This document shows positions 9,758 to 18,062 of a stretch of 58,776 nucleotides of DNA, piece after piece. Location: the NCBI GenBank assembly GCA_016936015.1, contig JAFGPV010000077.1, forward strand, positions 1 to 58,776, in the 5' to 3' direction. Positions within the stretch are counted from its first letter, which is position 1, and every line of letters starts with the position of its first letter. The DNA is from Pirellulales bacterium. Its GTDB lineage: Bacteria; Planctomycetota; Planctomycetia; Pirellulales; Thermoguttaceae. The position numbers and the translations under genes were made by a program. Under the pieces are notes generated by a model that was not told the DNA's origin, did not search any database, and saw only the letters and a list, made by a program, of their open reading frames with translations.

Positions 9758-9808
9758 AGGCGAAGCCGCTTGCGGCTTAGCAACGTTCCGAAGCAGAGCT
9801 TCGGAACG
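9736..9808. repeat. GGGATTA tandem repeat followed by two small palindromes
   Basis: GGGATTA is repeated about three times at 9736-9757 and encodes the flippase tail and stop. Then AAGCCGC (9763-9769) pairs with GCGGCTT (9772-9778), and CGTTCCGAAGC (9784-9794) pairs perfectly with GCTTCGGAACG (9798-9808) around three bases. It fills the gap before the acyltransferase gene. Confidence 0.7.
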
Positions 9809-9848
9809 AGGAAATCCATTACATCACCGACCACTGTCCACCAACTCC

Positions 9849-11033
9849 ATGACCGTCGAAATCCTCCATCTCGATTCCGTAGCGGAACTCCGCCGGTCGG
9901 CCGGGGCCTGGGACGACCTGTGGGCGCGGAGCGCCGTGACCTATCCGACGGCGCAGGCGGCGCTGGTGGTCCAGTGGCTCGAACGCTTTGCGCCGGAAGC
10001 AGAATTCCGGACCGTGGTTGTGCAATCCGGGGGGTGCTGGCAGGCGGCCCTGCCGCTGATCAGCCGGCGCCGAGGCCGGTTCTTGACCCTCGGCGTCCAA
10101 CCGTGCAATCCGTGGTCGTCGGCCGGCGATCTGCTGGCGGCCGATCCCCCGGCCGAATCCGTGTTCGACGCGCTGGTCGATGCCCTGGAGGATCTCCCGT
10201 TTCGCGTGCTGGTCTGCGACGAGACGCTTCTGGGATCGCCGCACTGGCGGGCGCTCGACCAAGCGTTTCTCCGGCGGCGGAAAAAGACCGTCCTTCGGCC
10301 GCGCTACGCGGTGGGCCGGGTGGAAGTCCGCGGCGATTGGGAAGCATATCAGGCCCGGTGGTCACGGAAACACCGGCAGAAAATGGCCTGGGCGCTGCGG
10401 CAGCTCGCCCGGCAGGGCCAACTCCGGCTGGAACTCCTTTCCCGCCTCCCGCCGGAGGACGTCGGCCGTTGCCTACATTGCGGCTGGGAGATCGAAGACC
10501 GGAGTTGGAAAGGGAAATCGGGCACCTCTGTGCTCCGCACGCCGGGCATGGAAGGATTCTATCGCCGCCAGGCGGAACTTCTTGCCGAGCGGGGACAACT
10601 CGAATTGGCCTTTCTCCGGGGCGGGGACCGAGTGCTGGCGTTTTGCTTCGGGCAGACGGCCAAGGGCGTGTTTCATTCGGTCAAAACCGCTTACGATCCG
10701 GTGTGGGCGGCCTACTCGCCGGGCCAGGTGTTGCGATATCTGCTCCTGGAGCGTTTTTTTCGCGAGCCGGAACGTCGGGCATTCGATTTCCTCGGCCCGA
10801 TGACCGCCGCCCACGCCGCCTGGCGTCCGGCACAGACGACGGTGGCCCGATGGATCGCCGCCCCCTGGGGCGGCTGGGGAAAATGGGCCTTGCAGGGTTA
10901 TGAATTCTGGAGATCGAAGGTCGAGAGTCGAAGGTCGATATTTGATTTTCCATTCTCGACCCTCGACTTCCGACCCTCGACATTCCTCACTCCTCCTCCC
11001 CGAAGGGACCCTCCAGCGGCAGTTCCGCGGTGA
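9849..11033 (+). CDS. FemAB/BioF2-type GNAT acyltransferase (CelD/BcsL-like)
   Basis: Proteins of this type transfer acyl or aminoacyl groups and often sit in exopolysaccharide clusters. The N-terminal GNAT-like half covers residues 1-150. The second half holds the BioF2-type acetyltransferase segment: YQARWSRKHRQKMAWALRQL (about 165-185), then GKSGTSVL, then GVFHSVKTAYDPVWAAYSPGQVLRYLLLE (about 275-305), the conserved 'YD..y..ysPG..l' core. ATG 9849 is the only good start. The region after about residue 357 is encoded by GTCGA-type repeat DNA and runs 47 bp into the 3' end of the convergent histidine kinase gene, so the natural end was probably shorter. It likely works with the preceding flippase on a surface polymer (inference). 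Confidence 0.75.
   Translation: MTVEILHLDSVAELRRSAGAWDDLWARSAVTYPTAQAALVVQWLERFAPEAEFRTVVVQSGGCWQAALPLISRRRGRFLTLGVQPCNPWSSAGDLLAADPPAESVFDALVDALEDLPFRVLVCDETLLGSPHWRALDQAFLRRRKKTVLRPRYAVGRVEVRGDWEAYQARWSRKHRQKMAWALRQLARQGQLRLELLSRLPPEDVGRCLHCGWEIEDRSWKGKSGTSVLRTPGMEGFYRRQAELLAERGQLELAFLRGGDRVLAFCFGQTAKGVFHSVKTAYDPVWAAYSPGQVLRYLLLERFFREPERRAFDFLGPMTAAHAAWRPAQTTVARWIAAPWGGWGKWALQGYEFWRSKVESRRSIFDFPFSTLDFRPSTFLTPPPRRDPPAAVPR
10914..10980. repeat. Imperfect 25-bp inverted repeat of GTCGA units
   Basis: Bases 10914-10938 (TCGAAGGTCGAGAGTCGAAG then GTCGA) are an imperfect reverse complement of 10956-10980. Each arm is made of three GGTCGA/AGTCGA-like units. The whole element is translated as the tail of the acyltransferase and lies at the convergent junction with the histidine kinase, where it may also act as a two-way terminator. 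Confidence 0.7.
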
Positions 11034-12783
11034 TAGTGGTCCCTTGTCCGGGGTGGCTCTGGATCGCCGCGGCGCCGCCCAGCAGCCGGGCGCGCTCCTG
11101 AATGCTGCGCAGTCCGAAACGTTCGCCGCGGATGCTTTGGGGATCAAAGCCGTCGCCCCAGTCCTGGACGCGGAGCCGCACGGCGCCGTTGGTGGAGAGC
11201 AATTCGACGCGGATCCGCGGACTTCGGCTGTGGCGGACGGCGTTGTTGACGCTCTCCTGGCCGATGCGGAACAGGGCCGCTTCCAAGGGCGGAGCCAAAC
11301 GCGGCCGGGAAAGTTGGTGGCGGAACTCGATGGCCACCGGATGGCGGCGCTGCTGCTCTTCGATAAGGTATTCGAGGGCCGGCACGATGCCCAGCTCGTC
11401 CAACATCGGGGGCCGCAAACCGCCGATCAGCCGCCGTACCTCCCGGTTCCCCTCCTCCATCAGTTGCATGGCCTCGTGCGTCAGTTCGGCGGCGGTCGGG
11501 GGGAGCGGCTCCTTGCGGGCGTCCAGCGTCTGAAGTTTCATCAACGCCCCGGTCAGAAGTTGCGCCACTCCGTCGTGGATCTCGAAGGCCGTCAGCTTCC
11601 GGTCGCGTTCCTGCAAGTCCAGCAGACGCCGCAGCAGTTGTTGCTCCTTGGTCAGTTCGGCGGTGCGTTTCTGGACCAGGGCCTTCGTCTGGCGATTCCA
11701 GCCGAGGAGCAAAAAGAGGTACAACGTGATCAATACCGTGGCGGCCGCCCCGACGGTCAGCGCTACCCAGGGGGCACGAGTCCGTTGTTCCGGCACATAC
11801 ATGGAGCACGGTGTGCAATAGGCCCACCAAGTGTGGTCCGCCACCCGGAAAGAAGCCATAAAGTAGATTCCAGAGGGATTTTTCGGCAGGGATTGGAGTG
11901 GGGGCAACGGATCGGTCCGCTGTGAGGAAGGCCGACTGAGGATCAACCGCGTTCCGCCGGCCGCCGTCTCTTCAAACAGGTATATGTCGATGCCCTTCGG
12001 CGTGAAATCCTTCACGGCGTTTTTCACCATCAAGGGAAGATCGACCGCGGCGAAGACCACGCCTTCATTCTTCGGCGCGGCCGAGGTGTCCGCTACGGGC
12101 GGTGCGGTGTGGGCAAACTTGAAGAGGACTAACCGGGAGGATGATCCGCCTTGGTGATCGGGCAAGGCCGTAATCGCCAGGGTTCTCTGCTTACTCTTCA
12201 GGGCGCGGCGGATGGCGTTGAAGGCCTCGGGCTGGGAGGCCAGGTCGAAACCGAGAAGAAAAGCATGATTTTTCAAGGGATTCAGATAGACGATCGGAAA
12301 ATACGTCGGGCGGTCCTCCGCAGGCGACAGTATGCCCTGCGCTGTTTGCTGGCGAATTTGATAGTCGGCCAATCCCTCGCGCCGTATGATCTCCTCTTGG
12401 GCCGCACGCTCCGCCCCCGTCACCCGGGGCGCCCAGCCCACCAACTTCAGATCCGGGTATCTTGCCAAGGCCGATTGGGTAAAGGTCGTGAATTCGAGCC
12501 GTTCCACGTCCTGGGAGGAAGCGTAAAGGGCACTGATCCAATCCAACGCGGCCAACCGCATGGCCAAGGTGTCCTCGACGGCCTGCAGACGGTTGCCCGC
12601 CAAGTGGCAAAACTGGGCCTCGACAAGCTGCCGTTCGCGTTCCTTCAACAGCCCAAAGACAACGATCGAAATGATCAGCCCGCTGAGCAGGATCACCCCC
12701 AGCACCGCCACCCGGCCAAAACCGAGGGCCTGGGTCCAACGCAACAACCAGGGACAAAAACGGAACGGTTGCCGGGCTTGCAT
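10987..12783 (-). CDS. CHASE-domain sensor histidine kinase (NarL/LuxR-partner type)
   Basis: A membrane sensor kinase that should phosphorylate a NarL-type response regulator. Order: first membrane segment about residues 22-43, an extracellular CHASE domain about 75-270 (FTQSALARYPDLKLVGWAPRV and YFPIVYLNPLKNHAFLLGFD are typical), a second membrane segment about 333-353, then HisKA_3 with the phosphoacceptor in EIHDGVAQ near residue 402. HATPase_c follows with N box SVNNAVRHS, DWGDGFD and GLRSIQERARLLGG (about 510-580). Start ATG at 12783 gives a positively charged N-terminus. No response regulator lies beside it, so it is an orphan here. The next gene upstream on this strand is a DUF4105 lipoprotein 126 bp away. 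The signal is unknown; CHASE domains often bind small organic molecules. Confidence 0.88.
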   Translation of the reverse strand: MQARQPFRFCPWLLRWTQALGFGRVAVLGVILLSGLIISIVVFGLLKERERQLVEAQFCHLAGNRLQAVEDTLAMRLAALDWISALYASSQDVERLEFTTFTQSALARYPDLKLVGWAPRVTGAERAAQEEIIRREGLADYQIRQQTAQGILSPAEDRPTYFPIVYLNPLKNHAFLLGFDLASQPEAFNAIRRALKSKQRTLAITALPDHQGGSSSRLVLFKFAHTAPPVADTSAAPKNEGVVFAAVDLPLMVKNAVKDFTPKGIDIYLFEETAAGGTRLILSRPSSQRTDPLPPLQSLPKNPSGIYFMASFRVADHTWWAYCTPCSMYVPEQRTRAPWVALTVGAAATVLITLYLFLLLGWNRQTKALVQKRTAELTKEQQLLRRLLDLQERDRKLTAFEIHDGVAQLLTGALMKLQTLDARKEPLPPTAAELTHEAMQLMEEGNREVRRLIGGLRPPMLDELGIVPALEYLIEEQQRRHPVAIEFRHQLSRPRLAPPLEAALFRIGQESVNNAVRHSRSPRIRVELLSTNGAVRLRVQDWGDGFDPQSIRGERFGLRSIQERARLLGGAAAIQSHPGQGTTITAELPLEGPFGEEE

Positions 12784-12909
12784 GCCTTTTCCACGTCAAG
12801 GTCGAGGATTTTCGGTGAACCTGCCCGTCAAAAAGTTGCTTCTCCGGAAAATTATAAAGAGCGCATCGGGTTCTGCCAATCCCGTCTGAAGAGGGGGTGT
12901 TTTCGCGCC

Positions 12910-13815
12910 TTAGAAACGGCGGATTTTCTGCGAGAACTGCGGATCGTCGCGGTAGAGGTAAGCCTCGTAGTTTACCCGGGCCTGCTGCTTGGTCTGGGCG
13001 AAGGTCCCGTGCGGCTCGATCAGGCCGAGGTCGAACGCCAGCGTATCGCTGTAGCCGGGCAGCAACACCCGGTAATCGTAGGGGACCTTCTCCGGTTTGA
13101 GGCGATTGATGTGCTGCCGGATGTTCGTGGTGCAGTTGTTCGTCAGCGTGTTGTAAAACTCCGGATGATACCGCAGGCGGTTGGCCCGCTGTAAGACGTT
13201 GACGAACAGCCGCCGGACCTGCTCCGGCGTGGCCGTGCTGCGGTAGACGTACACCTCGCAGTTGTAATGGTTGGCGTACTTGGGAATCAGGTCCCGCTCG
13301 TCGGCCAGCACGTACATCAATTCGTACTGGCGGAAAAAGCCCTTTAGCGGATTGAAGGATTCCCCCTTTTCGCGGCGGATCTCCACCGAGGCGATCACGT
13401 AGTCCTGGTCCTCGAAACCGAAACTGAGCATCGTATGGGCCAGCTTCGGCGCCTCGTTGAACGGCACGACGATGAAATCCACCGACGTCAGGCGGTTCAA
13501 ATCGAACGTCTTATCGTAGTAGCTCAGGTCGTAGTCGTCCTTCGTCCGGTAGCGGCAGTTGCGGATGTCGTGCATCGTCACCCGGTCGCCCTGGAATTCG
13601 GCCGACGGCATCACGGCCATGTTGTCGATCCAGTCGCGGTCGTTCGAGGGCGCCCAGGTCTTCAGCCAGTGCGGATCCGGCTTTAGCGGAACCAGCAGGG
13701 CCATCGGCTCCGGCGCCGCGGCCGAACGCGGTTGGGTCGACGCGCAGCCTGGCAGCAACAAGCAGGCAAAACCCGCCAACGTGAGAAAACGGGACCGTAG
13801 GTTATGCTTCAGCAT
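12910..13815 (-). CDS. DUF4105 (Lnb-type periplasmic) lipoprotein
   Basis: A predicted lipoprotein of 301 residues with a DUF4105 domain, related to the periplasmic part of Lnb proteins; the family function is not established. The signal peptide is MLKHNLRSRFLTLAGFACLL with the lipobox LPGC, so Cys24 should be lipidated. The domain runs from about residue 65 to 260 and contains the family's hallmark LTNNCTTNIRQHI (about 215), with a conserved Cys that could be catalytic. A much longer frame continues upstream to 15030 but only as antisense to the DUF1559 gene; ATG at 13815 is the first start with a signal peptide. That start codon lies inside a GTAGGTTATGCTT palindrome. Confidence 0.8.
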   Translation of the reverse strand: MLKHNLRSRFLTLAGFACLLLPGCASTQPRSAAAPEPMALLVPLKPDPHWLKTWAPSNDRDWIDNMAVMPSAEFQGDRVTMHDIRNCRYRTKDDYDLSYYDKTFDLNRLTSVDFIVVPFNEAPKLAHTMLSFGFEDQDYVIASVEIRREKGESFNPLKGFFRQYELMYVLADERDLIPKYANHYNCEVYVYRSTATPEQVRRLFVNVLQRANRLRYHPEFYNTLTNNCTTNIRQHINRLKPEKVPYDYRVLLPGYSDTLAFDLGLIEPHGTFAQTKQQARVNYEAYLYRDDPQFSQKIRRF

Positions 13816-13862
13816 AACGTCGTAGCGGCTGATAAGTTCGGTTATGCAAAAGCATAACCTAC
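13797..13862. repeat. GTAGGTTATGCTT palindrome carrying a start codon
   Basis: GTAGGTTATGCTT (13797-13809) is the exact reverse complement of 13850-13862. Each arm also makes its own small hairpin (GTTATGCT with AGCATAAC at 13801-13818; GTTATGC with GCATAAC at 13841-13858). The DUF4105 gene starts within the left arm on the minus strand. Confidence 0.8.
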
Positions 13863-14133
13863 TACGGAAATTGCTTGCGCATTCCGCGCAAATTGTGTAA
13901 GTTAAACTGAAATAAGATAAGATCACACTGAAAAGGGGCATGATAAGGGATCGTGAACTTCTAGCGAGAAGGTTGCCCCGGTGCAAGAGGAATTCATTCT
14001 CCGATCGACGGAATCGGGCGGAATATCCGGCGGAGTTTATCGCCCGAGAATCGCAATCGGGCCCGTCACGGGGTATAATGGCCGCGTTTTCTGGATTTCG
14101 CTTCTCTCGGGACAATGCAAGGGCACCAGATCT

Positions 14134-15015
14134 ATGAAACCCGCCTCGACCGGCCATGACGGTTTTACGCTGGTGGAGCTCCTGGTCGTGATTGCGATCG
14201 TGGGGATTCTGACGGCGTTGCTGCTGCCGGCCGTCCAGTCGGCCCGGGAGGCGGCGCGGCGGACGCACTGTGCGAACAACCTCCGGCAGATCGGGTTGGC
14301 GATCCTGCAATACGAGATCCTCTATAAACGGCTCCCTCCGCCCCGGCACAATCATCCCGAATATAGCATCCACGTCCTGCTGTTGCCTTATCTTGAGTTG
14401 AATCAGCTCCACAAGCGGTTCCACTACGACCAGAATTTCGACAGCACGGAGAATCGGCCCGTCTCGGAAAGCACCGTGTCGTTGTTCGTTTGTCCGACGG
14501 CGTCCGGCGGACGGCATTACGTCACGGACTACTCGATCTGCGGCATGATTCAGGGGCCCGTGGCCAACGCGTTGATTGCCGCGGGAAGCATTCAGCCCCG
14601 CCTGGAATTCAAGAGCGTCCTGTACATTTTTTACGACACCGACCGCGTGCGGCTGAAGGACGTCAAGGACGGCCTTTCCCAGTCGCTGATGTTTTTCGAG
14701 GACGGCGGTCGGCCGCGGTGCTATCGGCGGCGGTCGCTGTTGGATTACGACTGTTCCGGACCCTGTTGGGCCGACCCCGACAATTACTACGTCGTGCAGC
14801 GCACCACTTGGGAAAACTACGGCTGCTTTGAAGGTACGCTGTTTATCAACTGCACGAACAACAACGAGACCTACAGCCTCCATCCCGGCGGCTGCAACTT
14901 CTGCTACGGCGACGCCACGGTCCACTTCCTCACCGAACAGATCGACCCGGACGCCTACGTCTCGCTCTTTACCCGGGCGGCCAAGGATACGGTCTCCGGC
15001 GGCGGAGATTTCTAG
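14134..15015 (+). CDS. DUF1559 prepilin-like (type II secretion pseudopilin-type) protein
   Basis: A planctomycete-typical protein with a type IV prepilin N-terminus: a short basic leader ending in G, then [20 protein letters not shown] (residues 11-30). The cleavage site would be GHDG/FTLVE. The membrane helix is followed by [25 protein letters not shown], the standard DUF1559 start, and the C-terminal [20 protein letters not shown], the standard end. Function is unknown; such proteins are probably processed by a prepilin peptidase and sit in or on the inner membrane. ATG 14134 is preferred to the in-frame 13981 start because it places the leader correctly. It converges with the sulfatase gene 14 bp downstream. 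Confidence 0.88.
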   Translation: MKPASTGHDGFTLVELLVVIAIVGILTALLLPAVQSAREAARRTHCANNLRQIGLAILQYEILYKRLPPPRHNHPEYSIHVLLLPYLELNQLHKRFHYDQNFDSTENRPVSESTVSLFVCPTASGGRHYVTDYSICGMIQGPVANALIAAGSIQPRLEFKSVLYIFYDTDRVRLKDVKDGLSQSLMFFEDGGRPRCYRRRSLLDYDCSGPCWADPDNYYVVQRTTWENYGCFEGTLFINCTNNNETYSLHPGGCNFCYGDATVHFLTEQIDPDAYVSLFTRAAKDTVSGGGDF

Positions 15016-15029
15016 GGAACGCCGTCGCA

Positions 15030-16808
15030 TCAGGGGGCGGCCTTTTCCGGCTGCCGCTGGAGAAAGGGCGCTTTGACGCCGCGGGCCTTAAGTTCCTTGA
15101 AGTAGTGCTCCAACTCCTTCCGGGTCCGGGTCAGCGGATTGTTTTCCGGCGGAATAAACGGAATTTCGAGATCGTCCCAGGGCATCACGCCGCATCGATC
15201 TGTCCACTCTGCATAGAGCTTCTTCAGTCGGGCGACGATCTCCGGGCGTTGGGAGGCCAGGTTCCGGGTCTCCGTCCGGTCGGCCTGCACGTCGTAAAGC
15301 TCCCACGGCCCGCCGTGGGCGGCGACCAGCTTCCAGCGGCCGTCTCGCACGGCCCGGTTCCCGCGATGCTCCCAAAACAGCGGCCGGTCGGGCAGCGGCT
15401 GATCCTGAAAAGATGACGCAAAGCTGATCCCATCGAGCGGTTTGATCGTTTCTCCAGCGTACGTTTTCGGATATTCGGCGCCGGCCAAGTCGAGAATCGT
15501 CGGCAGGAAGTCGATCACGTGGACGGGCTGGCGCCGCAGTTCACCCCGGGCCTGAATGCCGCCGGGCCAGTGGACGATCAAGGGCGTGGCAATGCCCCCT
15601 TCGTGGACGAACGTCTTGAACCGCCGGAAGGGCGCGTTGCTGAGATTGGCCCAGGCGGAACCGCATCCGGCGTACGTTGTGGCCGGTCCCGGCCGGACAC
15701 CCGGGATGTCGCCGGCGATGACCGGCTCGCCTTGGCGCGTAAACAGCGGCACGTAGCGCATTACGGCCCACGGCCGGCCGGTCGTGCCGATCATCCCGCC
15801 GGGATGCTCCAGGGCCTCGCCGCCGTTGTCGGAGAGGAAGAATATTACCGTGTTGTCCAGCCGGCCGGTCTCGGCCAGCGCGTCCACCAGTTCTCCGACG
15901 CCCTGGTCCACGTGGTCGATGGCCGCGGCGTAGGCCTCCATCCGGCTCTGTTGCCAGGCCTGCTCGGGAGTCTCCTCCCAGGCCGTCACGCTCGGATCGC
16001 GGGCCGAGAGTTTCCAATCGGGGCGGATGATGCCGAGTTCGACCAGCCGTTGCCGCCGCGCCTCGCGGAGCCGATCCCAGCCCGCCGTGAATCGGCCGCG
16101 GTATTTTGCGATCACTTCCGCCCGGGCGTGTAGCGGAAAGTGCGGCGCGGTGTAGGCCACGTAACAGAAAAAGGGCTTTTCTTGGGGATTCTCGCGGATG
16201 TACTCGATGGTCTTCCGGGTAATGGCCTCGGTGTAATAGAAATCGCCCTCGGGTGTGGCCGGTTCGTTTTCCTTGGTCAACGTCAGGGGATCACAATAAC
16301 TGCCCACGCCGATCAGCGTGCCGAAGAAGCGGTCGAAGCCGCGTTGCCGGGGCCAATTGTGCTTGGGTCCCGACGGGGCGAAATCGCGGCAGACGTGCCA
16401 TTTGCCGGCGATGTAGGTCGCGTAGCCGGAGGACCGCAGGGCCTCGGCGATGGTGACGCATTGGCGGTTCAGGTTGGCGCGGTAGCCCGGTTTGCCGGTG
16501 TCCACGTGCGCCATGTATCCAATGCCCGTCTGGTGCGAATAGAGCCCCGTCAGCAGGCTGGCCCGGGTGGGACAGCACCGGGCTGCGTTGTAGCACTGGG
16601 TGTATCGCAGACCGCCTTGGGCCAACCGGTCCAGGTTCGGCGTATCGATCTCGCCGCCGTAACAGCCGAGGTCGGAGAAACCCATGTCGTCGACCAGGAT
16701 GAGCACGATATTCGGCCGCGGGGCCTGCTCGGCCGCTTCGCCGGTTGCGGCGAATGAGGTCAGCAGTCCGAGCGAGAGAAAAATCAACGTCATGCATGTG
16801 CTCTTCAT
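15030..16808 (-). CDS. Exported arylsulfatase-type sulfatase
   Basis: Removes sulfate esters, probably from sulfated polysaccharides, after export. With ATG at 16808 the protein starts MKSTCMTLIFLSLGLLTSFA, a clear signal peptide (ATG 16817 and TTG 16826 are alternatives; no strong ribosome binding site decides). The metal-binding DDMGFSDLGCYGG is at about residues 40-52. The sulfatase signature C78-C-P-T-R-A-S-L-L-T-G supplies Cys78 for conversion to formylglycine. GKWHV follows near residue 128, and FFLSDNGGEALEHPGG near 290 carries the second metal-binding Asp-Asn. The C-terminal RLFWEHRGNRAVRDG-type and LYDVQADRTETRNLA motifs are also typical. The activating formylglycine enzyme is not in the window. 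Confidence 0.93.
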   Translation of the reverse strand: MKSTCMTLIFLSLGLLTSFAATGEAAEQAPRPNIVLILVDDMGFSDLGCYGGEIDTPNLDRLAQGGLRYTQCYNAARCCPTRASLLTGLYSHQTGIGYMAHVDTGKPGYRANLNRQCVTIAEALRSSGYATYIAGKWHVCRDFAPSGPKHNWPRQRGFDRFFGTLIGVGSYCDPLTLTKENEPATPEGDFYYTEAITRKTIEYIRENPQEKPFFCYVAYTAPHFPLHARAEVIAKYRGRFTAGWDRLREARRQRLVELGIIRPDWKLSARDPSVTAWEETPEQAWQQSRMEAYAAAIDHVDQGVGELVDALAETGRLDNTVIFFLSDNGGEALEHPGGMIGTTGRPWAVMRYVPLFTRQGEPVIAGDIPGVRPGPATTYAGCGSAWANLSNAPFRRFKTFVHEGGIATPLIVHWPGGIQARGELRRQPVHVIDFLPTILDLAGAEYPKTYAGETIKPLDGISFASSFQDQPLPDRPLFWEHRGNRAVRDGRWKLVAAHGGPWELYDVQADRTETRNLASQRPEIVARLKKLYAEWTDRCGVMPWDDLEIPFIPPENNPLTRTRKELEHYFKELKARGVKAPFLQRQPEKAAP

Positions 16809-16826
16809 GGAAGTCATTGATATCAA

Positions 16827-17660
16827 TCCGATGCAGAAAACGTCATGAAATGTCTCTTTTTACCACCTTTCCGGGTGGAGGTAACCGCATGTTTACGATT
16901 GTTGGTCTGTTGATGTATCTCTTTGAATGGTCTAGTTTTACGATATATTATCGTATGGTTTTTGGGTAACGTGAAGGCGATTTGGTCAAATACGGGGGCA
17001 TAATGTTTATCGTTATCATCAACAAGAAGTTTCTCGCTAAGGCGCGAATACGCAAAGGGCGGTTGGGGAACAAAATGCGGGTTTCGCACGAATAATTCTT
17101 TTCATGTTTGCTTTCGGACGCTTTCATGACAGAGTATCTCCGCTTCAACGCCGAAGGCGTGATTCACTCGATTCATTCCGTACCGGTTTTTGGGTATTTG
17201 CACGAAAATACGTCGGGCCAATTGTAACAGAAGCGGTGGCCCAATTTCCAGGAAAAACGCTTGGATTAATCACGGGCGCTTTGCAGCGCAAGAAGTTGCA
17301 TTGCACGAGATCGGCTAGTTGAATCAGCAGACCACACAATTCAAGCCGGTGGCGATTCTGATCTTCACCGACAATGCCAAAGGTTAAAACTCAAGACCTG
17401 ACCCCAGATGGCACCAGATGGCACAAATTGGAGTATCGCGCGAGACGGTCGTCCGAGCCTCGGAAAGGGCAAAGGCAGCCGCAAAACCCAACTGGGTGGC
17501 AAAGGGTGAGTTCATCCGGGGGGATTCCCTCCTTCTGGCAATCGTGCCAGCGGTCGTACTGGATTGCCTAGGTCATCTCCTGTCGGTGTGTATCCTCACG
17601 ATCGTCCTATCTCCTTGCTCTTCTTGATATTGCGACTACTCTCCGTCTCCGATTATCCAT
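16827..17660. other. Gene-poor region upstream of the sulfatase
   Basis: No open frame here looks like a protein. It holds the palindrome at 16939-16955, a small ACGCC/GGCGT hairpin (17148-17160) inside a TCAACGCCGAAGGCGT motif, and otherwise AT-rich decayed sequence. The codon pattern and scattered stops suggest remnants of lost genes that I could not identify. Confidence 0.5.
16939..16955. promoter_or_regulatory. Perfect 17-bp palindrome, candidate operator for the sulfatase
   Basis: TACGATA, three bases, TATCGTA is a perfect palindrome in an AT-rich stretch about 130 bp upstream of the sulfatase start. The size and symmetry suit a dimeric repressor site. No dedicated regulator is adjacent, so this is an inference. 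Confidence 0.4.
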
Positions 17661-17704
17661 AATTCCGCATTTTTTCCCTCAGGATTTGTGGCCAGCGTAC
17701 AACA
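17661..17704 (+). promoter_or_regulatory. Conserved ECF-gene upstream element, copy 1
   Basis: About 39 of 44 bases match 22716-22759, ahead of the intact ECF sigma gene (shared words: TTCCGCATTTTTT, CTCAGGATTTG, GGCCAGCGTACAA). It lies 58 bp before the fossil start codon, like copy 2 (49 bp). The noncoding element is better conserved than the fossil coding sequence, which suggests a promoter or leader function. Confidence 0.6.
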
Positions 17705-17761
17705 TTTTCACAGAGGGAGATTATCTTCCAAAACATCTTACGAGTAAAAAAGAGCGTTGCA

Positions 17762-17995
17762 TTGAGACCGACAGAATCCAACTGTGCGATGGCATTCCGG
17801 TTCACGGTATTGTTAAATCGTAATCGCGGCCGGACCTCCGGCTGTATCTTTTTTCACGCCCGCAATCAGGCGGCTACAGAGGATTGATTCCGGGAGGCAG
17901 CGAAAAACCTTCGTATGAGACATCGAAGCGAGCCAACGGTTTTTTGCCGACATCGTCCACGGTATTCCCGAACCGGCGCCGACTCGGCCCGAAAG
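17762..17995 (+). pseudogene. Fossil ECF sigma factor gene (region 2 fragment)
   Basis: The frame from TTG 17762 aligns codon by codon, without gaps, with the first 41 codons of the intact sigma gene at 22808. Shared residues include R-F-T-x-L-L, R-G-R and N-Q-A-x-T-E-D. A Leu codon (TTG) of the intact gene is TGA here (17885-17887). Past the stop a weak match continues (FREAA against FQETA) and then fades by about 17995. Regions 3 and 4 and the partner FecR-like gene are missing; a PEP-CTERM gene follows directly. It is a decayed paralogue, not a sequencing frameshift, because the divergence is spread over the whole stretch. Confidence 0.8.
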
Positions 17996-18062
17996 GTAAC
18001 TCGCAGAAGAGGTAGTTGAAAAAACTTGTCCCATTATCCTAACACTTCATTGGAGGAGACAG

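Noticed and set aside
13816-15030. 5' extension of the DUF4105 frame to 706 codons
   Set aside because: The extra part is antisense to the DUF1559 gene; the signal peptide and lipobox set the start at 13815.
17401-17630. Small open frames near 17374-17627 as a regulator gene
   Set aside because: Compositionally unlike neighbours, no domain visible, no ribosome binding site; more likely decayed sequence.
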